The position numbers and the translations under genes were made by a program. From Trichobilharzia regenti (taxonomy: Eukaryota; Platyhelminthes; Trematoda; Strigeidida; Schistosomatidae): a DNA stretch of 64,000 nt. The stretch covers positions 148,629,632 to 148,693,631 of the forward strand of contig OX235270.1 of NCBI GenBank assembly GCA_944472135.2. Direction: 5' to 3'. Each line of letters opens with the position of its first letter. Within the stretch, counting starts at the first letter, position 1. Of this stretch, positions 44,745 through 56,755 are shown piece by piece. The notes under the pieces are model-generated. The model was given only the letters and a program-made list of their open reading frames with translations, ran no database searches and had not been told where the DNA came from.

Positions 44745-45250
44745 GTTCTTGTACTATGATCTATGTATTTGACCTGATGATCATTGAAGGGTATTGTTTG
44801 TTCTGTCTAATAGGCTCTATAAGGTCCTTAAATCGACAAAACTTGTTTCTTTTTGAGTTTGTAATTTTGAATACCACCTTTATTCCTGCCTTGTTAAGAA
44901 TTATTTGTAGGGTTTCTGGGGTTCCCCTTTCGTATATTTAAGTAATACTGATGATTTAAATTCCCTGTTGTCTGCGTTTTCAACATTCTGTGAATATTTG
45001 TCATGCATGTCGTCATTACTATTATTACTGTCTGTTGCACCAGCACTGTTATCATTATTATTATTATTATTAAAATTTTACATTTTCCTACATACTTTCT
45101 GAATAACTTATGATGGTGATCATTAAGTTTAAAGCTTTTCTCTTATGCCTCACCTTCTATGACTGATTTTCCTCAGTACTATTTAGTTTTTTCTGCCCTA
45201 TTACTTAAATATTTCACTGATCCATTTTTGCACTGATGTAGGGTAGGATA
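44745..45250 (+). repeat. Family Y repeat
   Basis: Second copy of the 35.2-35.65 kb repeat, with a (TTA) microsatellite at 45053-45070. Both X and Y occur next to each other here, but not at 19 kb. Confidence 0.5.
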
Positions 45251-45851
45251 AAGCAAAAAAACTAAACATCAGTTGTAATGTGTTGAATTGCACACTACCA
45301 CAGTGCCCAAGTATTACACAACATAGATTACCTATCTGATTTAGTTATATATTTAACAAAACTAGTGTATGCACATCTTGTTTGCCTTTTTTCTTTTTAA
45401 AAGTTAAGCCACTAACTAGCACACATGTTTCTCGAATTCGTAATAGGAATAAAAAATAGATCTTCAACTGATTATCCTTACTGTTACTGTTGTTAATCTC
45501 TTTTTGTTTGCATTGCCCAACACTGTTGGTTTAATCGAGGTTTAAAGAAATACAGTTCCGATTTTGTTGTTGTTGTTGCTGCGTTTTCTGCCTTGATGTG
45601 TAAGCGTGTACAAACAAACTAATGATGGTTATCAGTCAGGTATTCTAGGAAAATTTTCCATTTTTCATAATGATGAACAGGTAATGGTGGTCAATTTATG
45701 CAAGAAAATAAATACAAAAAAAAGTTGTTTAACTTCTAGATCTCCTTGTCCATTATCTTGTTCGAAAATTGATGGCTTGACAATCGAGTGCTTTATGTGT
45801 TATATAGTTTGTACGCAGAAATTTTGTTTATTAATTCAGTTTGTGTAAAGT
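45251..45851. other. No gene recognised
   Basis: A 70-80 codon frame near 45.6-45.85 kb (cysteine-rich in its second half) has no known motif and no supporting context. Confidence 0.3.
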
Positions 45852-46860
45852 GTGACTTTCCTGTCCATTCCAAGCAAAATACTAAACCGAACCATCCTGC
45901 AGAGAATCAAACAAGCCAACCTAGATGAAAAACTTCGACCGGAACAAACCGGATTCAGGAGAAACAAATCATGTATTGATCAAATCGCCACTCCACGAAT
46001 CATCATTGAACAAAGCTTGGAATGGCAGTCACCTCTCTATCTCGCTCAACTTAATCGAATTTGAAAAGGCCTTCGACAGTGCAGCGTCAATCGAGAGGTG
46101 ATTTGGAAACTACTTCGCTACTACCAAGGGGTCCCATCGACAGTTATACATCTCATCTAACAGTTAGTTGTACGACAATTCTGCATGCCTTGATGATGAA
46201 GATACCCAGTCACTAACAGCAAACAAAAATCACTGGCAGCGGGGCGAATCTATAGATAGTTATCCTTTTCACTGACCTGAGTGGTATGGATAGTTTCAAT
46301 TAGAGGCGGGAAAATTTCATAAGGTAGCCGAGATCAGAAACGAAAGACAGGCGCTAATTACTGTGAAATAGGTGTGTGAAAATCAACTGCACTCATCATA
46401 AACGACAAGATCCAAGTTTTTAACACTAACATGAAGTCATTGGTTCAGACAGTGGCTGTCTGAATTTATCAAAATTATATCCAACAGGCAGTGGGCTTTC
46501 ATCAACAGCTGCGTTTGCTAGGTGGATACTAAAACTCAGGTGACCAACCAACTAGTCAGAAACGATAACCAGCAATGAACTCTGACCAAGAGTCAATCCT
46601 GTATCTATTGCCTAACATATACGCAGGAGTAAGCGCAGTTAGATTCGAACACCTTTTGAGAAGACTATTAAGTGATATCACGCCCCAGTAGCTTTGGGTG
46701 GCATCTGAGTAGAAAACGACGGATTGATAACATTCATGAGTGACAGAGAAGAGGTCATGTGAGGAGGAAATGAAAGCTTAGAGGTAAAGCCAGCTACAGA
46801 AACACAGCAAAGAACACAGTGAAACGGCTGCGTGTTAGGAATGCAAGTGAATAATAATAA
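45852..46860 (+). pseudogene. RTE copy with internal deletion (defective subfamily)
   Basis: The first 230 bp encode ILNRTILQRIKQANLDEKLR and PEQTGFRRNKSCIDQIAT, nearly the same as the 39 kb copy. Motif A has the extra bases (46075-46083), and the pre-motif-B insertion follows (CAGTTAGTTGTACG at 46161). After 46180 the match is lost, then older RTE C-terminal sequence returns up to AATAATAATAATCAC at 46850. Either a deletion or two adjoining copies. Confidence 0.75.
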
Positions 46861-47224
46861 TCACAACTACCAAATACATTTAACCACAAATATCAATACG
46901 CTGCCATCAAAAAGAATGAATTTACTGCAGAAGTACATAAAGCACGATCTTCTTGTATGAATAAAACACTAAAAGATCAGTATTCCTGTGTTCATCAAAT
47001 TTTGTTAAACTTGTCCTATTTCAATAGCATTGTGTATTTTATTTCATCATTGCGGGAAACGAATCACTGGATCACTGAATGACGACCACAAACACAAACT
47101 GTAAAACCATTTATCTCATGAAATTGCGGAAAGTTTGTAGTTTTTGCCTCTGAGACAGTTTTATTTAGATTTCAGAGTAGACTTGTATATCTGTCCATCT
47201 GACTTAATGTATGAGGTGATTATA
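46861..47224. other. No gene recognised
   Basis: AT-rich spacer before a Penelope fragment. Confidence 0.35.
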
Positions 47225-47530
47225 TAAACCAATCATAAGGTATGTCGACCGTACCCAGCGTTCGATTTCCAAACGTGTCACCGAACACTTACCAGCATGG
47301 TTTTACAAAGGAGAAAAACGATGCCCCCACAGCTCCATCTTAGATTATCTGATAGATTCCGGACACCAAGCTACACCTCAAACAAACTTTAACGTCGTCT
47401 ACAGATTAAGAAGTAGTCTCCTTAAAGAGGTGTACGCAATGGACTTATTCAAACTGCAGAAGTAATGGCGATTCACTTGCTAAGCCCTGAACTCTGCATA
47501 CAGAAGAAGTTCGTCCAATCACTACACTTG
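47225..47530 (+). pseudogene. Penelope-like GIY-YIG endonuclease fragment
   Basis: Translation gives RYVDRTQRSISKRVTEHLPA, WFYKGEKRCPHSSILDYLID and SGHQATPQTNFNVVYRLRSS, the C-terminal half of a Penelope GIY-YIG domain (Y, R, E and H positions kept; G to D after YV). A stop interrupts before the final NSAYRRSSSNHY-like tail (frame-shifted LCIQKKFVQ). RT is missing. The pyrimidine-rich sequence to about 47990 is a plausible 3' untranslated part. Confidence 0.72.
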
Positions 47531-48149
47531 CAATGAACGTAATCTATCTTATTACCCGACGAGTAAATTCTACCTAATCTTTTTTATTGTCTCTTCATTA
47601 GTATTATTTTGTCTTCTCAATTGTAATATTTCGCATTTTCAACTTTCTTTTTCTCTACCCCCACCCGATTTAATTTCTACACCTCATCACCACTTTTACT
47701 GACCTGACCAACGCTCAATTTCTAGTAATTTATGTTACGTCATCCAACTTATTTTCTCAGTTTCAGTTCTAATCTATATGGCATTATTCTCTACCCCACT
47801 TTTACTTAGTCTCTACCTGTAATTACCTCTGTTGCTACCCTGACGTAAGTTAAAACATTTTAGTCAATTGTATTACGTCATCTAACTAACTAACTCAATC
47901 TTACTTTAGTTCCTGTCCAATTAACCTTGTTTCTATAGTAGATCATTCTTTTATTACCTAATCGATTATCTAATTTTGACAAACCTCATGTACACACACA
48001 CAAATAATTATATATAAATGCGATTGTACAGCTATGTGAATGAATTCGCCGAAAAGAGTCTCTTAGCTGAACGTCTTGTCTTTTTCAAACGTATGAAAGT
48101 ATAAAAACAGCATGTGTTATATGATGAAATTGCTTATCACATCTGTGTT

Positions 48150-48640
48150 GACTTTGTCACTTCGTCAGGGGGTATTAGAACCAGGTCAAATTCTGCCTTA
48201 ATCTATCACTCCTATTTAGATAATCTGAATTCCTTTTTAATGTGAAGTGCTTCTGATATGAAGAGTACTGAATGATATCAATATGATCAAAATCGATCCT
48301 GTGGCCTGATTCTACACAGTGTAGACCTATAGCCAATGGATTTCTCGGTGGTTAAACAGAGGCTCTGTTGTGTTCATTTCTTCTGACTTTGTTTACTCAT
48401 GAGGTCTTCCAGTGTATATCACATCAAATTCCAAGCAATTTTAAAGACACAATTATAGAATGCTAATCCTTTGGAATATGGTCTTCCACACGGATGAGAT
48501 TGCTTTTTGATGCTGAAGAAAACTCTGATGTTGCATTTACTGAGTACTCTTGTGATCTTGTCCAACTTGTTTGATCTGCATGAAATAACAGTCGCTGTGG
48601 TGCACGTTTGTGGTGGACCTTAGACTCTGTTAGCTTAGTA
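48150..48640 (-). pseudogene. Possible Penelope-like fragment
   Basis: Minus-strand translation contains KKQSHPCGRPYSKGLAFYNC and, in another frame, GLHCVESGHRIDFDHIDIIQ-like sequence with an E-x-GHxxDF pattern typical of Penelope endonucleases. The motif set is incomplete and the frames are broken. Confidence 0.4.
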
Positions 48641-49689
48641 TCCCAAATTTAAATAGAAAATAAAATACCAAATCAGTTAAGTTACTGGAAGAATATATTA
48701 AGGTTTTGTTACTTGGGGTATTTACAAGGTCCAAAATCCGCAATTAACGTAATAGATTCCAGAGATATTTCGGGAAGACTACTCCAATACTAATTCTCCA
48801 ATATTGATGTTACCGAAGGTCAACCAAAGTATGTAGGAAGAAACTACGATGCTCCTGTGAAAATTTGAGATAGAAAGCAGGTGGTTAGAATTGATCGATG
48901 GCAGTTGAGATGGTGGAGAAGACGGAGAGTCAAAGGCAGAACTATATTTTCATTCAAAACCCGAGATAAAGTTCAAAGTACAGAGATTATGATTAAAACA
49001 AAGTAATGTACAATATGTTCATTTCTTACATAGTAGTAAAAATTGGAAAAGTTTATTTTTGAGGACTCCACACGTTTTCAAGGTACGTTTTTGGTACCTG
49101 TTGTTATGCAGCTTGCTTGTCTGAGAAGACTTGAGGCGACTGATAACTTTGCACTGATGGAGTGTGTAGGTTCCCAGTCCAAATATTTAATGGGGTGTGC
49201 TATCATCATGAACGTAGACATAAATAAGTAATCTGTTTTCTTTCTGTTTAACTAGACAGTCTAGAGATGTCAGTTTACCAGTGTTTGACACTATTTCTCA
49301 AGTAGACTCAGTAATGAATATCATGTATCCTCGAATGTCAAGTTTTTCTCAAACTAATAAGTCTGAACCTGGATCGGACATTTATACAAGTGTAAAGTGT
49401 ACTTCAGTTGAATAAACTTTGTGCATTCAATACGTGGGTTAACACTGAACAGTGAAGTGAGCTTATGACAGTGGAACTTTTGATGCTGATTGTGTTTTCA
49501 TTTTCAACTGTTTCAAGTACCAACAAACTCCTGGATAGCAGCTTTGATTTTGAGACCAAAAAACAATTCACTTTATTTTGTTTATCTCTGTGTGTTTCCC
49601 TGGATGTGACTGATGCACTATCTGCATCATGTGTTAAACATTTTTTTAATTACTTTACCAATGCCATTATTCTTCTTGGATAGATACTG
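48641..49689. other. No gene supported
   Basis: Two plus-strand ORFs (49043-49231 and 49465-49683) are open but have no family motif. The second starts with a signal-peptide-like stretch (MTVELLMLIVFSFSTVSS). Neither has convincing splice context. Confidence 0.3.
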
Positions 49690-49885
49690 AAGAGTTTGAC
49701 AAGCACCAAGGAGTACTGGACAGCTGTTTCTTTTTATAATTGGGACTCCTCAGTGGCACCCACCCACTTGAGTTCGAACACAGGACCTACTGGTTACAAG
49801 GCAATCCGGTAGGCCATTCAGCCACTAGAACCCAATCCAATGGATTCCACCTCATGACGAACCACGATACATATACAGTGCATCT
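49690..49885 (-). repeat. SINE-B, most complete copy
   Basis: Minus strand: TAGTGGCTGAATGGCCTACC (A-box region), GGTCCTGTGTTCGAACTCAA (B-box), GAGGAGTCCCAATTATAAAA, then AACAGCTGTCCAGTACTCC. tRNA-like promoter spacing; no ribozyme motif. Confidence 0.65.
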
Positions 49886-51009
49886 GACAACCAGTGTCAT
49901 AGGGGAGTAACTGTTCTCTTACCTCAGATTGTTGCCCGTTGGTTACAAATTCTCACTAAAACTGAGAATAGTTTCTTGGGTAGAGCCAGTTATTAGTAAG
50001 TATATGGCTAATTATCAAGTGTCGCTTTGAATGAATGTCAGCTGCAGATTAATCAAATCTCTGTATATACCAATAATTGATATTATTTGTATTGATCTCT
50101 CTCGACAGTCTTGTTCACCTTAAAATGTCTCTTCCTTTTATTGGCTAGCCTTTCATAATGGAATTATACTGTGTTAAATGTATCAGGTATTTTATCAGGT
50201 ATAAGTAGAAATATTTCTGTTCGATATTTGTCCAAAAATTGCTACCGAAACAGAAGAACTATGCAGAGGAGAGAAGAAGAATACTGAAAAATTTCTATAA
50301 ATTGTATTTTTGACATTTCATTGACTAGTCTTTATTATTTGCATTAGCAAGAAATTCACACAAATGGTGTTTAAAGGTAAGTAATTGTTGTTTATTTACA
50401 ATCAGTTTATATTTAAAAAAATGTTTAATAAAATAAACTTTACCTTTCTTTACCCAGGATGTGTACTAATGAAAAGTCCCAAACTAAAACAAAACAGCTG
50501 TCCAATGCTCCCTGCAGGCTTTTTTTTTCAACGGTTCTCTAACTGATGTCAGCTCATGATGAAATCCTCCGAAGCAATCGAAACAAAAATCCATACAAAA
50601 CCAATACTTTAAAACATTCAGAAAGTGCTTCTCTGCAGGAGATGACATTTTGCTATGTAATAATCTAGAGATGGTTGGATGAAGTTCAGCTAAACCTAAG
50701 TTATTCTTTTAACTGCAGATGTCATATAATTACATTCAAAGACAAATTCTCCATACGACGGGGGATTTTACTGATAAGACTATATAGGTTACAAGAATAA
50801 AAATTAGTTGAGGTTATTGTTCCCATCATTAAAATATTTCAAAAAAGAATGTGATGAATAATTAAATTGTAACAACGCGTGGGGTTAGAGATTAGTGAGA
50901 GGCTTATTGGTGATTAGCTGCCATAAATACGTTTGTTAATGTTAGTCAATGCATACGGGAAGTCTCATAAAGTGTATTGCAGTTGAGCAATAAGATGAAT
51001 AGTATGATG
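49886..51009. other. No gene recognised
   Basis: Contains one SINE-B 3' fragment at 50485-50575 (AACAGCTGTCCAATGCTCCC...GATGTCAGCTCATGATGAAA). Otherwise nothing recognisable. Confidence 0.4.
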
Positions 51010-52177
51010 AAATTACTAAGCGAAACATAGACACAGGCATTCCTATATCCCCCAAGAAGGAACTTATTTCAAGATGTATAATGAATATTTATTTTTTGTT
51101 CAATAATATAAACAAACTGATAGTATGGCTATGGGTTCCCCATTAGGTTTAATCCTAGCTGATTTCCTCTTCGTTAAGTTTAGGGAATAGACTACTGAAA
51201 GGAGTGATTAATGACTTGGATTTCTACTTACGATATATGGATGATACATTTCTGGTTATGAAAAATGAGAATGAAGCAACGGATATCCTCGACAAACTAA
51301 ATGATTTGTATTCAGCAATAAACTTCTTCACAGAGAAAGAAAGCGATGATAATATCTCATTCATAGACGTCTTCCTGGATAGGAAAGAAGATGGTACACT
51401 AAGAAGGAGTGTGTATAGTAAACCTACAACAAAAGATCGGTACACTCATTTTTTGAGTTTTACACCTTTGCAGTATAAATGTAACTCGGCAAAGTGTCTG
51501 GTTCATAGAGCTAGGTTAATCTGTTCAAATGACTACCTCAATGAGGACCTTACGATTATTAGATAATTACTTCGGAAAAATGATTATCCAGATAAGTTCA
51601 TTGGAACAAAATATGAATTCAGCATCTAGTAGAGTCAGCAGCTTCGAAAAAAACCCACTTCAGCTCCTAGGTCACAGTATCAGAGAAATAGTAACACAGT
51701 ACCTGAAAAATGCACTTAAAAGAGCTTATTATGCAGTAGACGTACGTTGTCTCTTTACAACCCCGTCCTCCTATACTACGTTCGAGAAATAAGGATAACC
51801 CACCTAATTTCGCCTCCTTTATGTGTATCTACCATTTTGCCTACAGCTGCGGAACCAGTAGTATTGGGCATACAATTAGGCAGCTTCATCATTTTATTTC
51901 CGAATATCATCCAGCATGGTTAAGCAAAGGATAAACATGATGTATTCGTAACTTTGTTTTAGCTTATCTTGAAGATGGTGAACATAAAGTTGATATTGAT
52001 AAAGCATTTAAAATTATTTATCGCATTTCCACTAGCATCAATTTTTCTTTACGAGATCGTCTTCTACACTTACTGATGAAGTCCATCCACATCCACACAA
52101 AGAAGCCAAACCTGTGTGTTCAAAAGCAAATTCACGCATCAGCTTTCCTTACCATGGCTATCATCACATGCAAGTGA
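51010..52177 (+). pseudogene. Penelope-like element, RT and GIY-YIG remnant
   Basis: In shifting frames: IPISPKKELISRCIMNIYFL, MAMGSPLGLILADFLF, then LRYMDDTFLVMKN (catalytic YMDD kept) in a 120-codon open frame (51204-51566) that includes FIDVFLDRKEDGTLRRSVYS. The linker and GIY-YIG region follow as CIGHTIRQLHHF, ISEYHPAWL, KVDIDKAFKIIYRIS and KKPNLCVQKQIH, ending at TGA 52175-52177. At least three frame breaks. Everything before RT motif B is missing. The AT-rich sequence to 52555 is probably its 3' end. Confidence 0.82.
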
Positions 52178-52555
52178 AAAAACTCTAAGCCTCTTACAAG
52201 TTTTCTTTGTCTTAATTATTTTTTTTTTGTTATTGTGACTACTTCATCTTTAAGTGCTTATTGCTCAGTCAATTTGGACACTCATTTGTATCTTAATTAC
52301 TCCTCGTTGAATCTCTGTAATTATTCCTACCCTCTTACTGTTATATTCATTTTCTTGGCTAATTATCACCCCGTTGACATGTTGACATGGACTAATTATT
52401 GTTAGTAAATATTTCGCCCCTTGGTTGGTAAACAAATATTGTGTATTGTAGTTAAGATCAATGATGTATATATATTTGAGTAGAGCGATAGATCAGGATC
52501 TGATTAAAGAGTAAATATTTCTTCATTCAAGCCCTTTGTATTCTAAATTCCTTTT

Positions 52556-52734
52556 ATTATTTTTTATATTTTTGATTACAGCTTGATTCCACAGCGTATG
52601 TTTTTGTACAGGTATGGAATTTTCAGCATGTGATATCGGTAGCCCGAATTTTGCAGGCCGACCATAGATATCAGGTGTGCGTCGGCAGGGGATCAAATCT
52701 CAGACGATGTGCATGGTCGGCGAGAGTCCTAACC
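52556..52734 (-). repeat. SINE-A, part 1 (split by solo LTR)
   Basis: Reversed SINE-A with its A-rich tail at 52556. The B-box area is GATCAAATC on plus. It stops inside the A-box at CCTAACC, where the solo LTR entered; the remaining ACTGTGCCGCC is at 53260. Confidence 0.82.
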
Positions 52735-53254
52735 TGTTATGTACTCGTCGCTAAGTTATTGTTATGGACTGGTCGAGAAACTAATAGTCCTGACGCGAGA
52801 AGGCGGAAATCAGAAGACCACTAGGTTTGCGATGATACTTCTATTGTCCAAACACAAGGAGACGAAAATAAGTGGTCTCACACCAAAGTGGTAAGTAAGT
52901 AAAGTCGTTGTAAAGTCACAAGATTGTCAATGCGAAATATATATGAATGTTCCAGACAAAGCGTGGGAATAAATCATTAGACAGTCTTAACATGGATGGC
53001 TAATTATAATGGAGTGTCGATCCAAATATACATAGAGAATATAGTAGACATGTCAACAACCATATATGGATATATGTCACCAAGCAACGGACTGTCAACA
53101 AACACTCATATTATATAATATAATATAAGGAGAATATACATTGATAAAGGAGACAAGATCATACAAGTGAAATGGTCACAGACTAAGCGAGCAAACAGAG
53201 AGAGAGACCAACATGCACACACACACATAAATATATATATGTGGATACATATCA
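52735..53254 (+). mobile_element. Solo LTR (520 bp) inside SINE-A
   Basis: Begins TGTTATGTACTCG and ends GGATACATATCA. A perfect 5-bp duplication TAACC flanks it (52730-52734 and 53255-53259), and removing the LTR plus one copy restores the SINE A-box. This is a solo LTR left by recombination between two LTRs. The same family recurs at 57668-58220. Orientation of the parent element cannot be told without an internal region. Confidence 0.9.
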
Positions 53255-53259
53255 TAACC

Positions 53260-53285
53260 ACTGTGCCGCCAACGCACAGATGGGT
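53260..53285 (-). repeat. SINE-A, part 2
   Basis: ACTGTGCCGCCAACGCACAG completes the reversed 5' end of the SINE interrupted at 52734. Confidence 0.75.
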
Positions 53286-53600
53286 AATTTTTCAACAAGA
53301 CGGCTAATTTAATGAGTGACTTGTAATCAGGATACATTCAGAAAGGAAGGATTGTTTATCAATGTGTAAGAGTTGTAAAGAAATAGAAGAGTTATAATGA
53401 GTAAGAATAACAACGCACCTACTTCCTCAAGAGCAGGTGAACTAATATATGCACACTGTAGTGGTCATGTGTAGAAGTATGCCTTCCTGTTGCTCTGAAG
53501 TAGTGGGCGGCTAAAGAATATCACTCTTAGAGTTGTTGAGGGAAAAGTATTCTTCAGGGAATTAAAGATTCTCCTTTTTACAGATATCTACTGCTAGGTC
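53286..53600. other. No gene recognised
   Basis: Nothing recognisable. Confidence 0.35.
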
Positions 53601-53604
53601 TCTC

Positions 53605-53730
53605 CTGAATTCCAGATTGAAATGAAGTGTTTTCTTTGGCATTAAAGTTCATTCTTCTCCTTTTTAGCTTTGGTTTCAATACACTTCAGTGCCAAAGAAA
53701 ACGCTTTATTTGAATCTGGAATTCATGGTC
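53605..53730. repeat. Inverted repeat (hairpin)
   Basis: Arms of about 42 bp (53605-53647 and 53686-53728), for example TTTTCTTTGGCATTAAAG against CAGTGCCAAAGAAAACG, with a pyrimidine-rich loop of about 40 bp. It abuts the truncated SINE-A. Confidence 0.7.
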
Positions 53731-53885
53731 CGGGGTTTGATGCCCTGCCAACGCATACCTGATATCAATTGATCGGCCTGCGAAGTTTCGGCTACCGATG
53801 TCACATGCTGAAAATTCTATACTTGTAACAAAAAAATGGTGTGGAATCAAGTTATAATCAAAAATTCAGATTTTATAAAAATAGG
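53727..53885 (+). repeat. SINE-A, 5'-truncated copy
   Basis: Starts inside the B-box (GGGGTTTGATGCCC) and keeps the body GATCGGCCTGCGAAGTTTCG and the end GTGGAATCAAGTTATAATC. The A-box half is missing. Confidence 0.7.
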
Positions 53886-55505
53886 ACGTAGCCAACCACA
53901 TTTAAAATATTTTCTTTAAGCACACATATGTTAAAAGGTGTAGTTGAGTAATGAGAATTTATAATTCACTTGTGATAAGCATGACCTTACTTATCAGAGA
54001 CTTGAAAATCTCTCTCTTCTTACACCAAACTGACTTGGGATCAAAAATGTGACTCCTTAGCTTCATTTTTAGTCAATACCTTCTCTCTATTTTAAGATAG
54101 TGAATTCAGAATGCTTGAAATATGTTGCACATTACACGTTTCAACTAAGTTGCGTCTTCTTATTGTTTTGTCGACCATTAATTGATTTAAGTGAACTTAT
54201 CTTTTAATAATAATGACTTTACAGCTTGTGCTGATGGAGAAGACTTGCCTCGCTTTCCTTGATTAGCATTGTTAACTGACATAGAGTGAGGCTGGAAAAA
54301 GGCTAGGGGTAGTCACATTAAAACCTGTCAATAATCCATAAAATCTTCATCTGTTAGCTGGAGTCATGTAGATAAGTGCAGACTGCTTGATTTTGATCCT
54401 TGGAATGCTGAGAACTAATGATTATATAGATTATTGGTGATACAGCTGAAAATCGTTCACAATAGCGTAGATACATTCACTTTTTGTGATCGGCCATATA
54501 CATTAAACCCTCATGTTTTTCTGTGTTATATTGTTCTTTCACCATCATATCTCTGCTGTGTATCTTCTTTCCCTCTTTTGTCAACATTCATATGATTGCT
54601 ACACAGAGTTTAGCAACCTGAACCTCTTCATTTCTGTGCAGAGTTATATGTTGAAAGTCAGTCAGTTACATGGAGAAGATTTGTGGCTCAGGTGAGTGGT
54701 ATTGGCGTAATTCTCTTGTTTGAAGTGCCTTGAATAGGAACATATTCATGATGAGGATGAAAATAAAGTCAAATATCATTGATTACCTTAGAGGCATAAG
54801 GCATTCCAGTCTTAAGTGGCAGCTGTAAAATTCAATGATTACAAACCAAAATAATAGCATAAATACTTTCAAGTTCCCTGATCACGTGATGTGTTGTTAG
54901 AAATAATTTCAGATAATCTTGTGAAACGTTTTTACTTACAAAGTTTTACAAAATGCTTTTTTTTGTAAGTGTTGGTTTGTAGTTCAACATTTCTTTCTTG
55001 TCATGTGCAGGAAGGGTTATTTGATTAAAAGATAGATGTTTTTAGAAAACACTGTCCATGACATGTCCGTAAATACTTTCTAGTTTTTCCTCATAGATGT
55101 GCATCATTAACACATACACACACATATATATATCAGGATGTTGACATTCTTGCTAATATGTAAGTTATTTCCATGACCGGATACCGATGAAAGATACTAT
55201 TTACAAGTATCAATGGCATGATTATAATAGATTAGAGATGCCTATTAGAAATGTCACAAGATTGATTGATTACTGAAGAAAAAATAATTCTTTTCGATAA
55301 CTTCCTCTTCATCAGGTTCTACAGTTATATATGCATTCATAACAATGAAAGAATGATTGTTACGGACAACCCTAACGTTTTAGAAAAAGTCACACTGAAT
55401 CACTGACATAAGAATTCCAAAAGTTATTTGCAATCAGACTGTTAATAGATTATAGTTCAAAACATGTGTATGCGGTAATACATACACATAATCATAACAC
55501 TAGGT
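53886..55505. other. No gene supported
   Basis: 54130-54185 is a second copy of the block that ends the Penelope fragment at 31.8 kb. A short piece with good splice-like ends lies at 54642-54691. Otherwise AT-rich and unannotated. Confidence 0.35.
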
Positions 55506-56755
55506 GAAACACAGCTAAGAATGGCAGTCACACCTCGCTCTATCTCAAATTCATCGACTTTGAAAAGGCCTTCGACAGTGCAGCGCCAATCGACAGGTGA
55601 TTTGGAAACTACTTCCCTACTACCAAGGGGTCCCATCGACCATTGTACATATCATCCAATAGTTAGTTGTACGACAATGCTGCATGACAAGTAATTCACA
55701 ACGGGAAACTCACGGAATCCTTCAAAGTGAAGACGGGAGTAAGACAGGCTGACTGCCTGCTATCTGCAATGATTTTCCTGATATCGGTAGACTGGATAAT
55801 GCGATGGAAACATGGTGGGCAGTGAGGAGGCAGGCATAACATGGACTCAAACAAAAATAGAACTTCGAAGATCTGGACTACGCCAGCGATGATATATGTC
55901 TGATTTCTCACAAAGTGGAAGATATGCAAGTGAAGAGCAACAAGTTGACTATAGAAGAAGCATCCACAGGAGACAGGACTTCAAGTGAACATAGAGGAAA
56001 CAGAGGTGATGAAGATTCCTGACCAACACCAACAGCAACAGCCACAACAACACACAACAATCGGCCAGCATAAATAAGAAGAACCTGAAAGAAACAACCT
56101 CCTTCACCTACCCACCTACCTACATGGGAAGCATCGTTTTAACTACAGGTAAATGGAACTGATGAGGATTTTAAGGCGAGCATTGTCGAAGCAAGACAAG
56201 CTTTGGTTTATCTGAAGTCCGCGTGAATATGAACAGCACTCGGCATGAAAAATAAGATCGGGATTTTCAACTTCAGTGTGAATAAGTCAGTGCTACTTAT
56301 TATATGGATCAGAGACTTGGTGCCGCATCACGAAGGGCACTTTTAAATAACTTTAGACATTCATCAACAGATGACTTCGCTCAATACTACTGAAGATCAG
56401 ATGGTCAGCCAGAAAAGATCAGCAGCAGGGATCTCTGGCGATGAGCGAACCAACCCAGAATGAAACAACTGCACAACAAATCTGCAAGAAGAAGTGGAGG
56501 TGGATTGGTCATACTCTGAGAAAACCATCAAGTGACATGACACGACAGGCTCTTTCCCAAGTGGAACCCGAATGGGAATTGGCGAGCTGGTCATCAGTGT
56601 GAGGGTGACATGGAGGAGGTCATGTGGAGAGGAGATGAAAGCATGTAGGCAGACGTGCAGCTAGGTGAAAACTCTGAGGCAGAACCGAACGCAATGGAGA
56701 CGTGTGGGTGAAGCCTTATGTTCCTCTAAGAACTAAAGGAAACAATAATAATAGA
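55506..56755 (+). pseudogene. 5'-truncated RTE copy (defective subfamily)
   Basis: Starts shortly before motif A (FEKAFDS with the extra bases at 55572-55582), has TTAGTTGTACGACAATGCTG before motif B, DYASDDICL at motif C (55868-55895; one extra Ser codon between Ala and Asp-Asp), and ends at GAAGCCTTATGTTCCTCTAA with AACAATAATAATAG. Very close to the 62.3 kb copy, including a D to E-free motif C. Confidence 0.87.

Noticed and set aside
49465..49683. Small secreted protein (micro-exon-gene-like)
   Set aside because: The start resembles a signal peptide, but there are no flanking splice signals of quality and no repeat-exon structure; the 3' end runs into a SINE-B.
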